In this document: one piece after another, positions 53,130 through 63,200 of the stretch
Position numbering within the stretch: position 1 is the stretch's first letter
How the letters are laid out: each line of letters opens with the position of its first letter
From: Rhizobium rhizogenes
GTDB taxonomy: Bacteria > Pseudomonadota > Alphaproteobacteria > Rhizobiales > Rhizobiaceae
NCBI RefSeq assembly: GCF_002005205.3
Contig: NZ_CP019702.2
Span: 1,554,001-1,618,000 of the forward strand
DNA: 64,000 nucleotides
Reading direction: 5' to 3'
The notes under the pieces: generated by a model
Told to the model about the DNA's origin: nothing
The model's database searches: none
The model's input: the letters and a program-made list of their open reading frames with translations, nothing else
Program-made: the position numbers and the translations under genes

Positions 53130-55850
53130 TCACCGAATATCCAGCAACCGCTCGAGATAACGCCGTTCCACTTCACCCGGAGGATTGTTGCCGAGCTTTT
53201 CACGGATCGCTTCGAGAATTTCGCGGGCGCGCTGCACGTCGATCTCGTCAGGCACCTTCACCTGATCGCCGAAATCCGGGCCGGTGGTGCTGCGCGGGCG
53301 GCCGAGCGGGTCGCGGCCGTTCTGTCCGCCCTGTCCCGCCATGCCTTCCTGCCCCTGCCCGGGCTGCTGGCCCTGCTGGCGCATGGCCTGCATGATCTGG
53401 CCCATCATGTCCTGTGCGCCCTGCCGCAGCGCATTCAGCGCATTGCCCTGACCTTCGACGGCCTGTTCGCCCTGGCCCTTGCCCAGCGCCTCGCCGGCTC
53501 CTTGCATTTCCTGCTGCGCCTTGCCGAAGTTTTCGCCCGGTTCCATGCCGAGATCACGAAGGCCCTGCTGCAATTCGCCAAGCTGCTTGCCGAGCGCATC
53601 CTGCTGAGCCCGCAGGTTTTTCAGCGCCTCGCGTAGCTGCTCGGCGGTCATCTGGTCGGTCTGCTGCTGTCCGCCCTGCTGACCGTTCTGGCCCTGTTGA
53701 CCTTGCTGGCCCTGCGGTTGCTGCTGCTCGCCGTTCTCACCCATCTGCTGGTCGTCGCCTTCGCCGCCCTGCTGCGGGTCGCCGCGCTGCATGCGGTCGC
53801 GCAGCGCCTGATCGAGCTTGAAGGTTTCGTCCATCAGCTTCTGCTGCTGCTGCAGGATTTCGCCCAGCTTGTCGATCTGCTGGCGCATCTTGCTGCTCTG
53901 CTGCTGCCCCTGCTGGCCCTGGCGCTGCGGCCTGCCAGCCTGCAGATTGTTCATCATGCGCTGCAACTGCGAGAGCATTTCCTGCGCCGCGTCGCGGTTG
54001 CCGGAGCGGGCAAGGTTCTCGATCTGGTTCATCATGTTTTCCAGATCGCGCTGGCGCAATACGTTCTGCGCCTGCTGGTTCATGTTGGCCTGCGGCGCAT
54101 TCTGCATGCGCTGCGCAAGCTCGCTCATGAACTGCTGCATGGCTTCCCGCAGTTCCTGCATCAGCTTGGCGATTTCCTCGTCGGAAGCGTTGCGCTGCAA
54201 CGCTTCCGAAAGCGCGGTCTGGGCATCGCGCAGGCGTTTTTCCGCCTGCGAGAGATCGCCGTCCTCGATACCGAGTGCAATCTCCCAGAGATAATCGGCC
54301 GTGTCCTTCAGCATCTCCTGATTATATGCAAGCCGCATGCGGGTCTGCGCCGATTGCAGCAGGAGATAATGCGTGGTGTTGGGAATGGTTTCTTCCGGAC
54401 GCAGACCGACGGCCTCGTTATAGGCAATGGCCTTCGGCATCTGGCGCGTATCCAGAGAGAAAATCTGCCGTTGCTCGGCAATGGAAGCTGCCAGCGGTTC
54501 CGAGAAGTTGCGGCCCGGCAGCACCATTTCATGCGCGGGGCTGCGGCCGGTCTGGCCGGCGCCGTCAGTCGCCACGAGCGTGATGCGCACGCGCTTTCCC
54601 GCCATCGGATGTTCGGTCAGGTTGCGGCTGGTCAGGCCCTTGATCTCGCGATTGTTCTGCCGCGGCAGGTCGAGCTTGAATTCCGGCGGCGGATAAAGTG
54701 CGGTTGCGCCTTCGGCCACGCCGAGCGGCTCGATGATGGCATGGGCTTCCTTCAGCCCGTAATCGTCCTTGGCGGTGAAGCCGATTTCCAGCGCACCATT
54801 GACGGCGCGGCGCGGCATGTTGTCGAAGGCGATGCTGGGCGGCTGGTCGGGGATGACGTTGAAGACCCATTGTTCGCCATTGGCGGTGATCATGCCGCTT
54901 TCGGTCACATCCATGGCAAAGGTGCGCGGCGCAACGGGCTGATCCGCAGAGCGTGTCGGTGTTTGAACCGCGATATCGCCACTTGCGCTGTCGGTGCGTG
55001 CAGCTTCCGGCGCAAGCTTCTGCAATGCGCCGGCCATTTCCGGCTCGAAGGTCACTTCCTCACCGCCATCGCCGCCGGTCATGCGGATCGTCAGCCTGGA
55101 GGATTGTGGCACGGAAACCGCGTCACGACCGCTGGCATCACGTCCGGTCAGGAAAATCGGCGCGCGGCCGGTATAGGCAGGCGGCGTGACCCAGGCATCG
55201 AGACGGATATCGGGATTGAGCGGACCGACGGCTGGCCGGCTGCGGAAGGCATCGGCAACCGTGCCCGCGCCGTTCGAATAGGAAAAACCGAAGGCAGTAA
55301 CCAGAAGCAGTGCCGGAACGGCGCGCAGCGCCAGACGGTCATAACGGGCGATGTCGGGTTTCGGCAGACCGGCATTGAGCGCGGCGATGCGCTCCGCCAT
55401 GCGGATCTGGTGTTCTTTCCAGAGTGTGCGGGAAAAAGGCGTGTCGAAGGCCGGTTCGTCCTCCTGCACGCCGACCGGCTGGTGCGCCAGGCCGTTGCGA
55501 TCTTCAAGAAGGCGGGACGCGTCGTGATCCGTCGGCCATTTCAACCGAAGGATCGGCAGAAGCGTGGCGATGAAACTGAAAACCAGCACGAAGACGATGC
55601 CGAGCCGCAGAAAATCCGGCATGTGCCGGTAAAGACCGAACCATGCAAGCGCCAGAAACACGGCGGCGATGGAGAGAGGCCACAGCGTTTTCGGCGCTAT
55701 TTTTTCCGAAAGCAGCACGATTTTCGCGAAGAAGCGCTTGGCGGCAACCCGGCGGGCAAGGTCCGGCCGTTGCGCGAATGCGCCGGTCGGGCGCTTTCTG
55801 CCTGTCCTGTCCTCTCCGCCAGCCTTGTCCTCTCCGGCAGTGGTCATCAA
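53130..55850 (-). CDS. DUF4175/TIGR02302 family membrane protein
   Basis: 906 residues. Two membrane helices near the N-terminus (about 55-75 and 78-100) and a third near 180 (ALLLVTAFGFSYSNGAG), then a large beta-rich extracytoplasmic region (TPPAYTGRAPIFLTG, FTAKDDYGLKEAHAII), then from about residue 520 a long helical, Gln-rich part with repeats of QQQ, GQQGQQ and QMQ-like text. This is the TIGR02302 layout, an alphaproteobacterial family of unknown function. The gene is flanked by two gaps of about 170-250 bases; lysA follows the same strand upstream. Confidence 0.88.
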   Translation of the reverse strand: MMTTAGEDKAGGEDRTGRKRPTGAFAQRPDLARRVAAKRFFAKIVLLSEKIAPKTLWPLSIAAVFLALAWFGLYRHMPDFLRLGIVFVLVFSFIATLLPILRLKWPTDHDASRLLEDRNGLAHQPVGVQEDEPAFDTPFSRTLWKEHQIRMAERIAALNAGLPKPDIARYDRLALRAVPALLLVTAFGFSYSNGAGTVADAFRSRPAVGPLNPDIRLDAWVTPPAYTGRAPIFLTGRDASGRDAVSVPQSSRLTIRMTGGDGGEEVTFEPEMAGALQKLAPEAARTDSASGDIAVQTPTRSADQPVAPRTFAMDVTESGMITANGEQWVFNVIPDQPPSIAFDNMPRRAVNGALEIGFTAKDDYGLKEAHAIIEPLGVAEGATALYPPPEFKLDLPRQNNREIKGLTSRNLTEHPMAGKRVRITLVATDGAGQTGRSPAHEMVLPGRNFSEPLAASIAEQRQIFSLDTRQMPKAIAYNEAVGLRPEETIPNTTHYLLLQSAQTRMRLAYNQEMLKDTADYLWEIALGIEDGDLSQAEKRLRDAQTALSEALQRNASDEEIAKLMQELREAMQQFMSELAQRMQNAPQANMNQQAQNVLRQRDLENMMNQIENLARSGNRDAAQEMLSQLQRMMNNLQAGRPQRQGQQGQQQSSKMRQQIDKLGEILQQQQKLMDETFKLDQALRDRMQRGDPQQGGEGDDQQMGENGEQQQPQGQQGQQGQNGQQGGQQQTDQMTAEQLREALKNLRAQQDALGKQLGELQQGLRDLGMEPGENFGKAQQEMQGAGEALGKGQGEQAVEGQGNALNALRQGAQDMMGQIMQAMRQQGQQPGQGQEGMAGQGGQNGRDPLGRPRSTTGPDFGDQVKVPDEIDVQRAREILEAIREKLGNNPPGEVERRYLERLLDIR

Positions 55851-56024
55851 TCCGTTCTCCCGGTTCTGGCCACGTCGAACGCCATTCCCGGAACGGCGCG
55901 CTGTTCATATCACGGAGGCAAGGATAACATTCTTTGTGGCGAAGACGAGGGCAGCCAGACCCTCACCCCCATTTTTTAGGCAGCTTCGCTCAATTGTGAT
56001 CGACCGACTGTGTGGCAGGTGAGA

Positions 56025-57293
56025 TCAATCGAGCCAGGCGGGAACCGAATCGAGGGCGATCAGCTCCTCATAGGTGCCACGCGGGCGGATGACGTGGAAT
56101 TTGTCACCCTTGACAAGCACTTCCGGCACCAGCAGGCGCGAATTATAGGTGCCGGCCTGCACCGCGCCATAAGCCCCGGCGGAACTGACGGCGATCAGAT
56201 CGCCGGGCTGCGGTGCCGCCATTTCGCGGTCGAGCGCCAGATAATCGCCGGTCTCGCAAACGGGACCGACAATATCGGCCTTGATGCGCGGTGTGTCCTC
56301 GACGGGCTGAACCACCGGGCGGATGCCGTGATAGGCCTCGTAAAGCGTCGGGCGGATGAGGTCGTTCATCGCGCCGTCGACGATCACGAAGGTCTTCTCG
56401 CCGCCATCCTTCACATAGATCACTTCCGTCACCAGAATGCCGGCATTGCCGACGATCAGGCGGCCGGGCTCGGTGACGATCTTGCAGTTGAGGCTCTTCA
56501 GTTCGTTCTTGACGATATGGGCATAGGCATCCGGCAGCGGCGGCGGATTATTGTCTTCGCGATAGGGAATGCCGAGACCGCCGCCAATATCGACGTGGCT
56601 GATCGTGTGGCCATCGGTGCGCAGCACTTCCACGAGTTCGCGCAACAGCCGGAAGGCATCCTCGAAAGGCTGCAATTCGGTGATCTGGCTGCCGATATGC
56701 ATGTCGATGCCAGTGACATCGATGCCGGGCAAAGTGGCGGCATGGGCATAGACCGCGCGGGCGCGTTCATAGGAAATGCCGAACTTGTTTTCCTTCTTGC
56801 CGGTCGAAATCTTGGCGTGAGTGCGCGCATCCACATCCGGGTTGATGCGGAAGGAGACATGCGCCCGCTTGCCCATTTTCACGGCGCGCAGGTTGAGGAC
56901 TTCCAGTTCCGGCTCGGATTCGATGTTGAAACAGTAGATGCCGGCTTCCAGCGCGTAATCCATTTCCGCCACCGTCTTGCCGACGCCGGAAAACATGATG
57001 CGGCTTGCCGGAACGCCGGCTGCGAGTGCGCGGCGCAATTCGCCGCCCGAGACGACGTCGATGCCCGCGCCGAGCTTTGCCAGCGTCTTCAAAACCGCCT
57101 GGTTGGAATTGGCCTTCATGGCATAACAGACCATGGCGTCCACATCGGCAAACGCGCCTGAGAACACCTTGTAATGGCGCTCCAGCGTCGCGGTCGAATA
57201 GACATAGAAAGGCGTGCCGACCGCCTTGGCGATCTCGGGCACGGGCACGTTTTCGGCGTGCAGCACGCCGTCGATATAGCCAAAATGGTTCAC
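56025..57293 (-). CDS. lysA: Diaminopimelate decarboxylase
   Basis: 422 residues from a GTG at 57293, which starts NHFGYIDGVLHAENVPVPEI; upstream frame runs on but has no family resemblance. PLP lysine in VCYAMKANSNQAVLKTL, HIGSQITELQPFEDAF, GGGLGIPYRED, the TEPGR motif and CETGDYLALDR are present. It decarboxylates meso-DAP to lysine, the last step of lysine synthesis. A small lipoprotein gene ends 13 bases upstream. Confidence 0.95.
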   Translation of the reverse strand: MNHFGYIDGVLHAENVPVPEIAKAVGTPFYVYSTATLERHYKVFSGAFADVDAMVCYAMKANSNQAVLKTLAKLGAGIDVVSGGELRRALAAGVPASRIMFSGVGKTVAEMDYALEAGIYCFNIESEPELEVLNLRAVKMGKRAHVSFRINPDVDARTHAKISTGKKENKFGISYERARAVYAHAATLPGIDVTGIDMHIGSQITELQPFEDAFRLLRELVEVLRTDGHTISHVDIGGGLGIPYREDNNPPPLPDAYAHIVKNELKSLNCKIVTEPGRLIVGNAGILVTEVIYVKDGGEKTFVIVDGAMNDLIRPTLYEAYHGIRPVVQPVEDTPRIKADIVGPVCETGDYLALDREMAAPQPGDLIAVSSAGAYGAVQAGTYNSRLLVPEVLVKGDKFHVIRPRGTYEELIALDSVPAWLD

Positions 57294-57306
57294 AGGCTTT
57301 TGTCCG

Positions 57307-57510
57307 TCAGAGAAGCTTGTCGAGAATGAACGGGCGCTCCGCCGTCGCCGGCTTCGTCTCCGTTCCGTCGGCATTGCGCTTGTTGCGCATTTCGACCGGC
57401 GTGCTCGGCGGATCGATGTCGCCCTTACGCCCGCAGGCGCTGAGAACAAGGCTGACAGCGAGTGTCATGCCGATGGGAACGATGAGTTTACGCGCGGTTT
57501 TTGAAAGCAT
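57307..57510 (-). CDS. lptM: LptM-like small lipoprotein
   Basis: 67 residues from the ATG at 57510. A lipoprotein signal with lipobox LVLSACGRKGDIDPP is followed by a short, disordered polar tail. This matches the LptM (formerly YifL) family (PF13627), whose E. coli member assists the LptD/LptE outer-membrane complex. Location directly before lysA is typical. Confidence 0.85.
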   Translation of the reverse strand: MLSKTARKLIVPIGMTLAVSLVLSACGRKGDIDPPSTPVEMRNKRNADGTETKPATAERPFILDKLL

Positions 57511-57605
57511 GAGCCTGTCCAAAGGAAATATGTGCCTCTCTGATAACGAAAAACAGGGCGCTTGTGCACCCTCAGACTGGGGCAAAGCGCGAAAATCTCT
57601 CCTCC

Positions 57606-57719
57606 GTCATGCCGGACTTGATCCGGCATCCAGCCACGGCGCGTCTGCGACGTGAAAAGACTCTTCTGCGATCAAAGACTTGATCGCGCTGGACCCCGGA
57701 TCAAGTCCGGGGTGACGAC
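57606..57719. repeat. Mosaic intergenic repeat, copy C
   Basis: Starts CGTCATGCCGGACTTGATCC, shares CCAGCCACGGCGCGTCTGCG with copy A (offset by one region) and ends GATCAAGTCCGGGGTGACGA. It lies between the lptM gene start and the argH 3' end. Confidence 0.75.
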
Positions 57720-57733
57720 GTCAAATCGGCTTA

Positions 57734-59134
57734 TCAGTTGCGTCCGCGCCACCAGGCGATCTGCTTCTTCACTTCGGAAGGCGCCGTGCCGCCGAAGCTG
57801 GTGCGGCTGGCGACCGATGCTTCCACCGAAAGAACGTCGAAAACACCCTTGGTGATAGCGGGGTGGATGGCCTGCAATTCCTCCAGCGAAAGATTGGCGA
57901 GGTCGCAGCCCTTCTTCTCCGCCAGCGCCACGGCATTGCCGGTCACGTGGTGGGCATCGCGGAAGGGCAGGCCCGCTTCGCGCACCAGCCAGTCGGCAAG
58001 GTCGGTGGCGGTGGAATAACCCGAACCGGCCGCCGCACGCATGCGGTCCTTGCGCACTTCAAGGTCGCGGATCATGCCAGTCATGGCGGCAATCGCCAGT
58101 TCCAGGCTCTCGGCGGCATCGAAAACCTGTTCCTTGTCTTCCTGCATGTCCTTGGAATAGGCAAGCGGCAGGCCCTTCATGACCGTCAGGAGGGCGATCA
58201 GCGAGCCGTTGATGCGGCCGGTCTTGGCGCGCACCAGTTCGGCGGCGTCGGGGTTCTTCTTCTGCGGCATGATCGAGGAGCCAGTCGAGAAGGCATCCGA
58301 CAGGCGGATGAAGCCGAATTGCGGCGTCGACCAGATGACGATTTCTTCGGCGAGACGCGACAGATGCGTGGCGCAGATGGAGGCGATCGACAGGAATTCC
58401 AGCGCGAAATCGCGGTCGGAGACGGTGTCGATGGAATTGCGGGTCGGCTCGCGGAAACCGAGCGCCTTCGCCGTCATGTGGCGGTCGATGGGATAGCCGG
58501 TGCCGGCAAGCGCTGCGGCGCCGATCGGGCTTTCGTCCAGATGTTCGATGGCGTGGCGCACGCGGGCGCGGTCACGGCCGAACATTTCCACATAGGCCAT
58601 GCAATGATGGCCGAAGGTGACCGGCTGCGCCGTTTGCAAATGGGTGAAGCCGGGCATGACCGTATCGGCATTTTCTTCGGCGCGGTCGAGGAAGGCGGCG
58701 ATGAGGGCGGTCAGCATACCCTCGGTCTTCTGCAGTTCTTCCTTCACCCACAGGCGGAAATCGAGCGCCACCTGATCGTTGCGCGAACGGGCGGTGTGCA
58801 GGCGGCCGGCTGCCGTGCCGATGAGGGTCGCAAGCCGCGCTTCGATGTTCATGTGGATGTCTTCGAGCTTGCGCGAGAATTCGAAGGTGCCGGCTTCGAT
58901 TTCTGACAGGATCGTGTTCAGACCCTCGATGATCTTGTCTTTATCATCAGGTGAAATAATGCCTTTAGATGCCAGCATGGTGGCATGCGCCATAGAGCCG
59001 CGGATGTCCTGGGCATAAAGCTTCTTGTCGAAGCCGATGGAGGCATTTATCTCTTCCATGATGGCAGATGGCCCGGAAGCGAAACGCCCGCCCCACATCT
59101 GGTTGGAGGATTTCTGATCTGTGCCGTCAGCCAT
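57734..59134 (-). CDS. argH: Argininosuccinate lyase
   Basis: 466 residues. The fumarase/aspartase superfamily signature [17 protein letters not shown], the start [20 protein letters not shown], the [17 protein letters not shown] segment and [17 protein letters not shown] are characteristic. It splits argininosuccinate to arginine and fumarate. The tlpA gene is divergent, 24 bases apart. Confidence 0.96.
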   Translation of the reverse strand: MADGTDQKSSNQMWGGRFASGPSAIMEEINASIGFDKKLYAQDIRGSMAHATMLASKGIISPDDKDKIIEGLNTILSEIEAGTFEFSRKLEDIHMNIEARLATLIGTAAGRLHTARSRNDQVALDFRLWVKEELQKTEGMLTALIAAFLDRAEENADTVMPGFTHLQTAQPVTFGHHCMAYVEMFGRDRARVRHAIEHLDESPIGAAALAGTGYPIDRHMTAKALGFREPTRNSIDTVSDRDFALEFLSIASICATHLSRLAEEIVIWSTPQFGFIRLSDAFSTGSSIMPQKKNPDAAELVRAKTGRINGSLIALLTVMKGLPLAYSKDMQEDKEQVFDAAESLELAIAAMTGMIRDLEVRKDRMRAAAGSGYSTATDLADWLVREAGLPFRDAHHVTGNAVALAEKKGCDLANLSLEELQAIHPAITKGVFDVLSVEASVASRTSFGGTAPSEVKKQIAWWRGRN

Positions 59135-59158
59135 GTTCGCAGTGCCCTGGAGTATTCG

Positions 59159-59827
59159 ATGACAGAAAAAAGGCCGTTCAGGCTTCCTTCCGCCAAGTTG
59201 GTTGCAATTGCTGCCGTTGCCGGTGTCTTAAGCGGCGCGGGCGCGGTCTGGTTCAGGCATATTGGGTCTGAGAGCCCGGTTCAAGGGGCAGCGGTCGCTG
59301 ACGCCGGTTTATGTGAGGGGGCGGCAAACCGCATCGCCTCGCTGAAGCCGTTTCTGAAGGGGCAGGTGGCCGCCATGTCGGCGGCGGACAAGCCACGGGT
59401 CATCCCGCTGTCCTTCAAGGGGCCGCAGGCGCAGGACATGACACTTGCCGATCTCAAGGGCAAGACGGTTCTTCTCAACCTGTGGGCCACATGGTGTGTG
59501 CCCTGCCGGGAAGAGATGCCGGCCCTGAACGCGCTGGAGAAGGAAAAGGGCGGTGACGGCTTCGAGGTCGTTGCCGTCAATATCGATGTCGGTGCGGATG
59601 AAAAACCGAAAGCCTTCATGGATGAATACAAGATCGACGCGCTGAAGCCCTATCGCGACAGTTCCATGGGCGTTTTCAACGTGCTGAAAAAGGAAGGCCT
59701 CGCCTTCGGCCTGCCTGCAACCCTGCTGATGGATGAGAATGGTTGCCTGCTTGCGGCCATGAACGGCCCGGCGGCGTGGGACAGCGAGGATGCCAGGGCG
59801 CTGGTGACAGCCGCGACTGGAAAATGA
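59159..59827 (+). CDS. tlpA: TlpA-type thioredoxin-like protein
   Basis: 222 residues from the ATG at 59159, with an N-terminal membrane anchor (about 12-32, [18 protein letters not shown]). The thioredoxin fold carries the active pair Cys113 and Cys116 in [16 protein letters not shown]. It faces the periplasm and reduces disulfides, in rhizobia helping cytochrome oxidase copper-site assembly. The close divergent argH-tlpA pair is conserved in this group. Confidence 0.92.
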   Translation: MTEKRPFRLPSAKLVAIAAVAGVLSGAGAVWFRHIGSESPVQGAAVADAGLCEGAANRIASLKPFLKGQVAAMSAADKPRVIPLSFKGPQAQDMTLADLKGKTVLLNLWATWCVPCREEMPALNALEKEKGGDGFEVVAVNIDVGADEKPKAFMDEYKIDALKPYRDSSMGVFNVLKKEGLAFGLPATLLMDENGCLLAAMNGPAAWDSEDARALVTAATGK

Positions 59828-59951
59828 TGCCGGCGGCTGGATATTGAGGGCTGGGAGCCGCAACCGCCTTCAAAGTCGGCCTTTCCAGCGGACGCACCGG
59901 TACAGACAAGCCCGTGCCCGCCTCGTATAATGATCGTGACTTGCGCCATGA

Positions 59952-61211
59952 ATGGGTACCGACATGGAGTTGCTTATTCCCCGGCTTGGTCTTGCCCTCG
60001 CCATCGGCCTGCTCGTCGGCCTTGAGCGTGGCTGGCGGGAGCGCGATGCGCCGGCGGGCAGCCGCACCGCCGGGATCAGGACCTATGGCATTGCCGGCCT
60101 GCTGGGTGGCGTCTTCGGCATATTGGCCGATGAGCAGGGCAACGCCTTCGCCTTCGCGGCGGGTTTTCTGGGATTCGCATTCAGCTTTTCGTGGTTCAAG
60201 CTGCGCGAGGCGCGCCATGACGATGATTTCAGTGTCACCGGCGTGGTCGCGGCGCTCTGCGTCTTTGCCCTCGGCGGGCTTGCGGTAACGGCGCAATATC
60301 AAGCGGCGGCGGCTGGTGGTGCTGCCCTTGCCGCACTGCTTGCGGGCAGGGAGGTTCTCCACAGTCTGCTGAAACGGCTGACATGGATCGAGCTGCGCTC
60401 CGCGCTGGTTCTGGCCGTAATGACCGCCGTTGGCCTGTCGATCCTTCCAAACCGGGCGATCGATCCGTGGGGCGGCTTCAACCCTTGGGAAATATGGCTG
60501 TTCACCGTACTCAGCGCCACGATTTCCTATTGCGGTTATATTGCCGTGCGCCTCCTCGGCTCAACCCGCGGCCTGCTGGTGACCGGGCTGGCGGGCGCGC
60601 TCGTTTCATCGACCGCCGTAACCGCCAGCTTCGGGCAGAAGGCGAAAAGCGGTGAAAACGAGTGGCCTCTGGCCGGTGTGGCGGCGCTGGCCGCGGCTGT
60701 ATCGCTGCTCCGGGTTCTCGTTATCGTTCTCGCCCTCTCGCTGACGACCTTTTCCCTCATCGCACCGGCGGTGCTGGCCGCTGCGCTGGTTCTCGGATTG
60801 AGCGGCGCCGGCCTGATAGGGCTGCGGGACACGCAGTCCGGACAGGGAATCGACGCAAAAAACCCGTTCGACATGGCACCCCTTGCCATCTTCGCCACGC
60901 TCTTTGCCGTAACGAGGACGCTGAATGCCGTTCTTCTCGTCTGGGTCGGCACGGGTGGTTTCATTGCCCTCACGGCTCTATCGGCCATATTCGATGCCGA
61001 TGTCGCCGTCCTTAGCGCACTGCGAACCAATGCGCAGAACCTTTCGCCCGATATCGTGGCGAGCGCGATCCTCGCCGCTCTCGCCGCCAACGCGGCAGGG
61101 CGCGTATTCGTCGCCGCCGTTTCCGGAACGCTCGTTTATTGCGGGTTGCTCACGGCCGTATCCGTCCTCGCCGCCGGTGTCGGAGCGGTTGCTTACCTGC
61201 TGATTGCCTGA
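59952..61211 (+). CDS. MgtC/DUF4010 family membrane protein
   Basis: 419 residues with about ten membrane helices. The N-terminal part (residues 10-60, LGLALAIGLLVGLERGWRER and GSRTAGIRTYGIAGLLGG) fits MgtC/SapB, and the rest matches DUF4010, for example GLLVTGLAGALVSSTAVTAS and ARAVAGSG-like loops later. Role unknown; related proteins concern magnesium or ion homeostasis. The gene overlaps nothing and ends 37 bases before the convergent dehydrogenase. Confidence 0.85.
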   Translation: MGTDMELLIPRLGLALAIGLLVGLERGWRERDAPAGSRTAGIRTYGIAGLLGGVFGILADEQGNAFAFAAGFLGFAFSFSWFKLREARHDDDFSVTGVVAALCVFALGGLAVTAQYQAAAAGGAALAALLAGREVLHSLLKRLTWIELRSALVLAVMTAVGLSILPNRAIDPWGGFNPWEIWLFTVLSATISYCGYIAVRLLGSTRGLLVTGLAGALVSSTAVTASFGQKAKSGENEWPLAGVAALAAAVSLLRVLVIVLALSLTTFSLIAPAVLAAALVLGLSGAGLIGLRDTQSGQGIDAKNPFDMAPLAIFATLFAVTRTLNAVLLVWVGTGGFIALTALSAIFDADVAVLSALRTNAQNLSPDIVASAILAALAANAAGRVFVAAVSGTLVYCGLLTAVSVLAAGVGAVAYLLIA

Positions 61212-61248
61212 GAGTTCGGCTGAAGGCAGGGACGATATCGGTTCGGTG

Positions 61249-62130
61249 TCAGCGCGTCGGAACCGGCGTCTCGCCGCGATAGTCGTAAAAACCACGGCCG
61301 GACTTGCGGCCGAGCCAGCCGGCCTCGACATATTTCACCAGCAGCGGGCAGGGGCGATATTTGCTGTCGGCCAGACCGTCATGCAGCACCTGCATGATCG
61401 ACAAACAGGTGTCGAGACCGATGAAGTCGGCAAGCTGCAACGGTCCCATCGGGTGGTTGGCGCCGAGCCGCATGGCGGTGTCGATGGCTTCCACCGAGCC
61501 GACCCCTTCGTAAAGCGTATAGATCGCCTCGTTGATCATCGGCAGCAGGATGCGGTTGACGATGAAGGCCGGGAAATCCTCGGCGACGGTGATCGCCTTT
61601 TCCAGGGTGCGCACATAGTCCTTGGCCGCATCGAAGGTCTTTTCGTTGGTGGCGATGCCGCGCACCAGTTCCACCAGCTTCATCACGGGAACCGGGTTCA
61701 TGAAGTGGATGCCCATGAACTGCTCGGGACGGTCGGTGGCGGATGCAAGCCGGGTGATGGAGAGCGAAGAGGTGTTGGTGGCCAGAAGCGCTTCGGGCTT
61801 CAGGACCGGGCAGATCTGCGCATAGATCTTGCGTTTGATTTCCTCGTTTTCCGTCGCGGCCTCGATGACGAGATCCATGGGCGCCAGATCGTTGACGTCG
61901 GTCGAGCCGCTGATGAGCGCAAGCGCCTGCTTGCGGGCCTCGTCCGAGAGCTTGCCGTTGGTGACCTGACGGGCGAGATTGCCGTTGATTGTCGCAAGGC
62001 CGGCCTCGATGCCTTCCTTGGAAAGATCGTAGATATGGACCTTGTAGCCTGCGACAGCCGAGACATGCGCAATGCCGCAACCCATCTGACCGGCTCCGAT
62101 GACACCGATGTTTTTAAAGGGCGCGGTCAT
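61249..62130 (-). CDS. 3-Hydroxybutyryl-CoA dehydrogenase
   Basis: 293 residues from the ATG at 62130; an upstream frame to 62184 is not homologous. NAD-binding IGVIGAGQMGCGIAHVSAV, catalytic-region ATNTSSLSITRLASA, GIHFMNPVPVMKLVELV (with His) and the C-terminal domain are clear. It interconverts acetoacetyl-CoA and 3-hydroxybutyryl-CoA in fatty-acid or polyhydroxybutyrate metabolism. It lies downstream of etfBA on the same strand, with a strong hairpin between. Confidence 0.92.
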   Translation of the reverse strand: MTAPFKNIGVIGAGQMGCGIAHVSAVAGYKVHIYDLSKEGIEAGLATINGNLARQVTNGKLSDEARKQALALISGSTDVNDLAPMDLVIEAATENEEIKRKIYAQICPVLKPEALLATNTSSLSITRLASATDRPEQFMGIHFMNPVPVMKLVELVRGIATNEKTFDAAKDYVRTLEKAITVAEDFPAFIVNRILLPMINEAIYTLYEGVGSVEAIDTAMRLGANHPMGPLQLADFIGLDTCLSIMQVLHDGLADSKYRPCPLLVKYVEAGWLGRKSGRGFYDYRGETPVPTR

Positions 62131-62202
62131 AGGCTGGTCTCCTCTCAGGGATTTGTCTGCGTCATTGTCGGCGATGTTACGCATATCGCCGGAAAAGAGA
62201 AG

Positions 62203-62229
62203 GCGGCGCGTTCAAAAAACGCGCCGCCG
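62203..62229. terminator. Hairpin between etfA and the dehydrogenase gene
   Basis: GGCGGCGCG (62203-62211) and CGCGCCGCC (62221-62229) form a 9-bp perfect stem with a loop rich in A on the plus strand. In the minus-strand transcript it lies 17 bases after the etfA stop and 73 bases before the next ATG. It may attenuate or end the etfBA message. Confidence 0.6.
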
Positions 62230-62245
62230 CTGATATCGGCTTAAA

Positions 62246-63175
62246 TCACAGTGCCTTCTGCAGTTCGGGCAGAGCCTCGAACAGATCGGCGACGAGGCCG
62301 TAATCGGCAACCTGGAAGATCGGCGCTTCTTCATCCTTGTTGATCGCGACGATGACCTTCGAGTCCTTCATGCCGGCCAGATGCTGGATGGCGCCCGAAA
62401 TGCCGGCGGCGATGTAAAGCTGCGGCGCCACCACCTTGCCGGTCTGGCCCACCTGCCAGTCGTTCGGCGCATAACCGGCATCGACTGCGGCGCGGCTTGC
62501 ACCGACGGCTGCCCCCAGCTTGTCGGCAACGGGAAGGATGACTTCCTTGAACTTCTCCGAGGAACCGAGCGCGCGGCCACCCGAGATGATGATCTTCGCG
62601 GATGTCAGTTCCGGACGGTCGGACGACGCCAGCGCATCGGAAACGAAGCTGGAGAGGCCCGGGTTTTCGGCCGCGCCGATGGTTTCAACCGCTGCCGAAC
62701 CGCCTTCCGCTGCTGCCGCAAAAGCGGTCGGGCGCACGGTGATGACCTTCCTGGCGTCGGTTGCCTGCACGGTCTGGATGGCGTTGCCGGCATAGATCGG
62801 ACGCTTGAAGGTATCCGGGCTGACGACCTCGATGATTTCCGAAACCTGCGCGACGTCGAGAAGCGCTGCCACACGCGGCAGCACGTTCTTGGCAGATGCG
62901 GTGGCTGGCGCAATGATGACATCATAGGAAGGGGCGAGCGAGACGATCAGCGCCGCCAGCGGTTCTGCCAGCGAATTGGCATAGGATGCGTCGTCGGCGA
63001 GCAGCACCTTGGAGACGCCGGACAGTTTCGCAGCCGCATCGGCAGCGCTCTTTGCGCCGGAGCCGGCGACCAGTACGTGGACATCGCCGCCGATCTGGGT
63101 TGCCGCCGTCAGCGTCTTGCCCGTCAGGTCGGAAAGGGTTGCGTTGTCGTGTTCTGCCAGAAGAAGAATGGCCAT
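62246..63175 (-). CDS. etfA: Electron transfer flavoprotein subunit alpha
   Basis: 309 residues from the ATG at 63175. N-terminal [16 protein letters not shown] and the C-terminal FAD-binding region [57 protein letters not shown] and [16 protein letters not shown] define the family. With EtfB it shuttles electrons from acyl-CoA dehydrogenases to ETF-QO. etfB ends 25 bases upstream. Confidence 0.96.
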   Translation of the reverse strand: MAILLLAEHDNATLSDLTGKTLTAATQIGGDVHVLVAGSGAKSAADAAAKLSGVSKVLLADDASYANSLAEPLAALIVSLAPSYDVIIAPATASAKNVLPRVAALLDVAQVSEIIEVVSPDTFKRPIYAGNAIQTVQATDARKVITVRPTAFAAAAEGGSAAVETIGAAENPGLSSFVSDALASSDRPELTSAKIIISGGRALGSSEKFKEVILPVADKLGAAVGASRAAVDAGYAPNDWQVGQTGKVVAPQLYIAAGISGAIQHLAGMKDSKVIVAINKDEEAPIFQVADYGLVADLFEALPELQKAL

Positions 63176-63200
63176 GAGAATATCTCCCTTTTCCGAAACC

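Noticed and set aside
53697..55979. 760-residue plus-strand frame
   Set aside because: Antisense to the DUF4175 gene; the leucine-rich text is the complement of its Gln codons.
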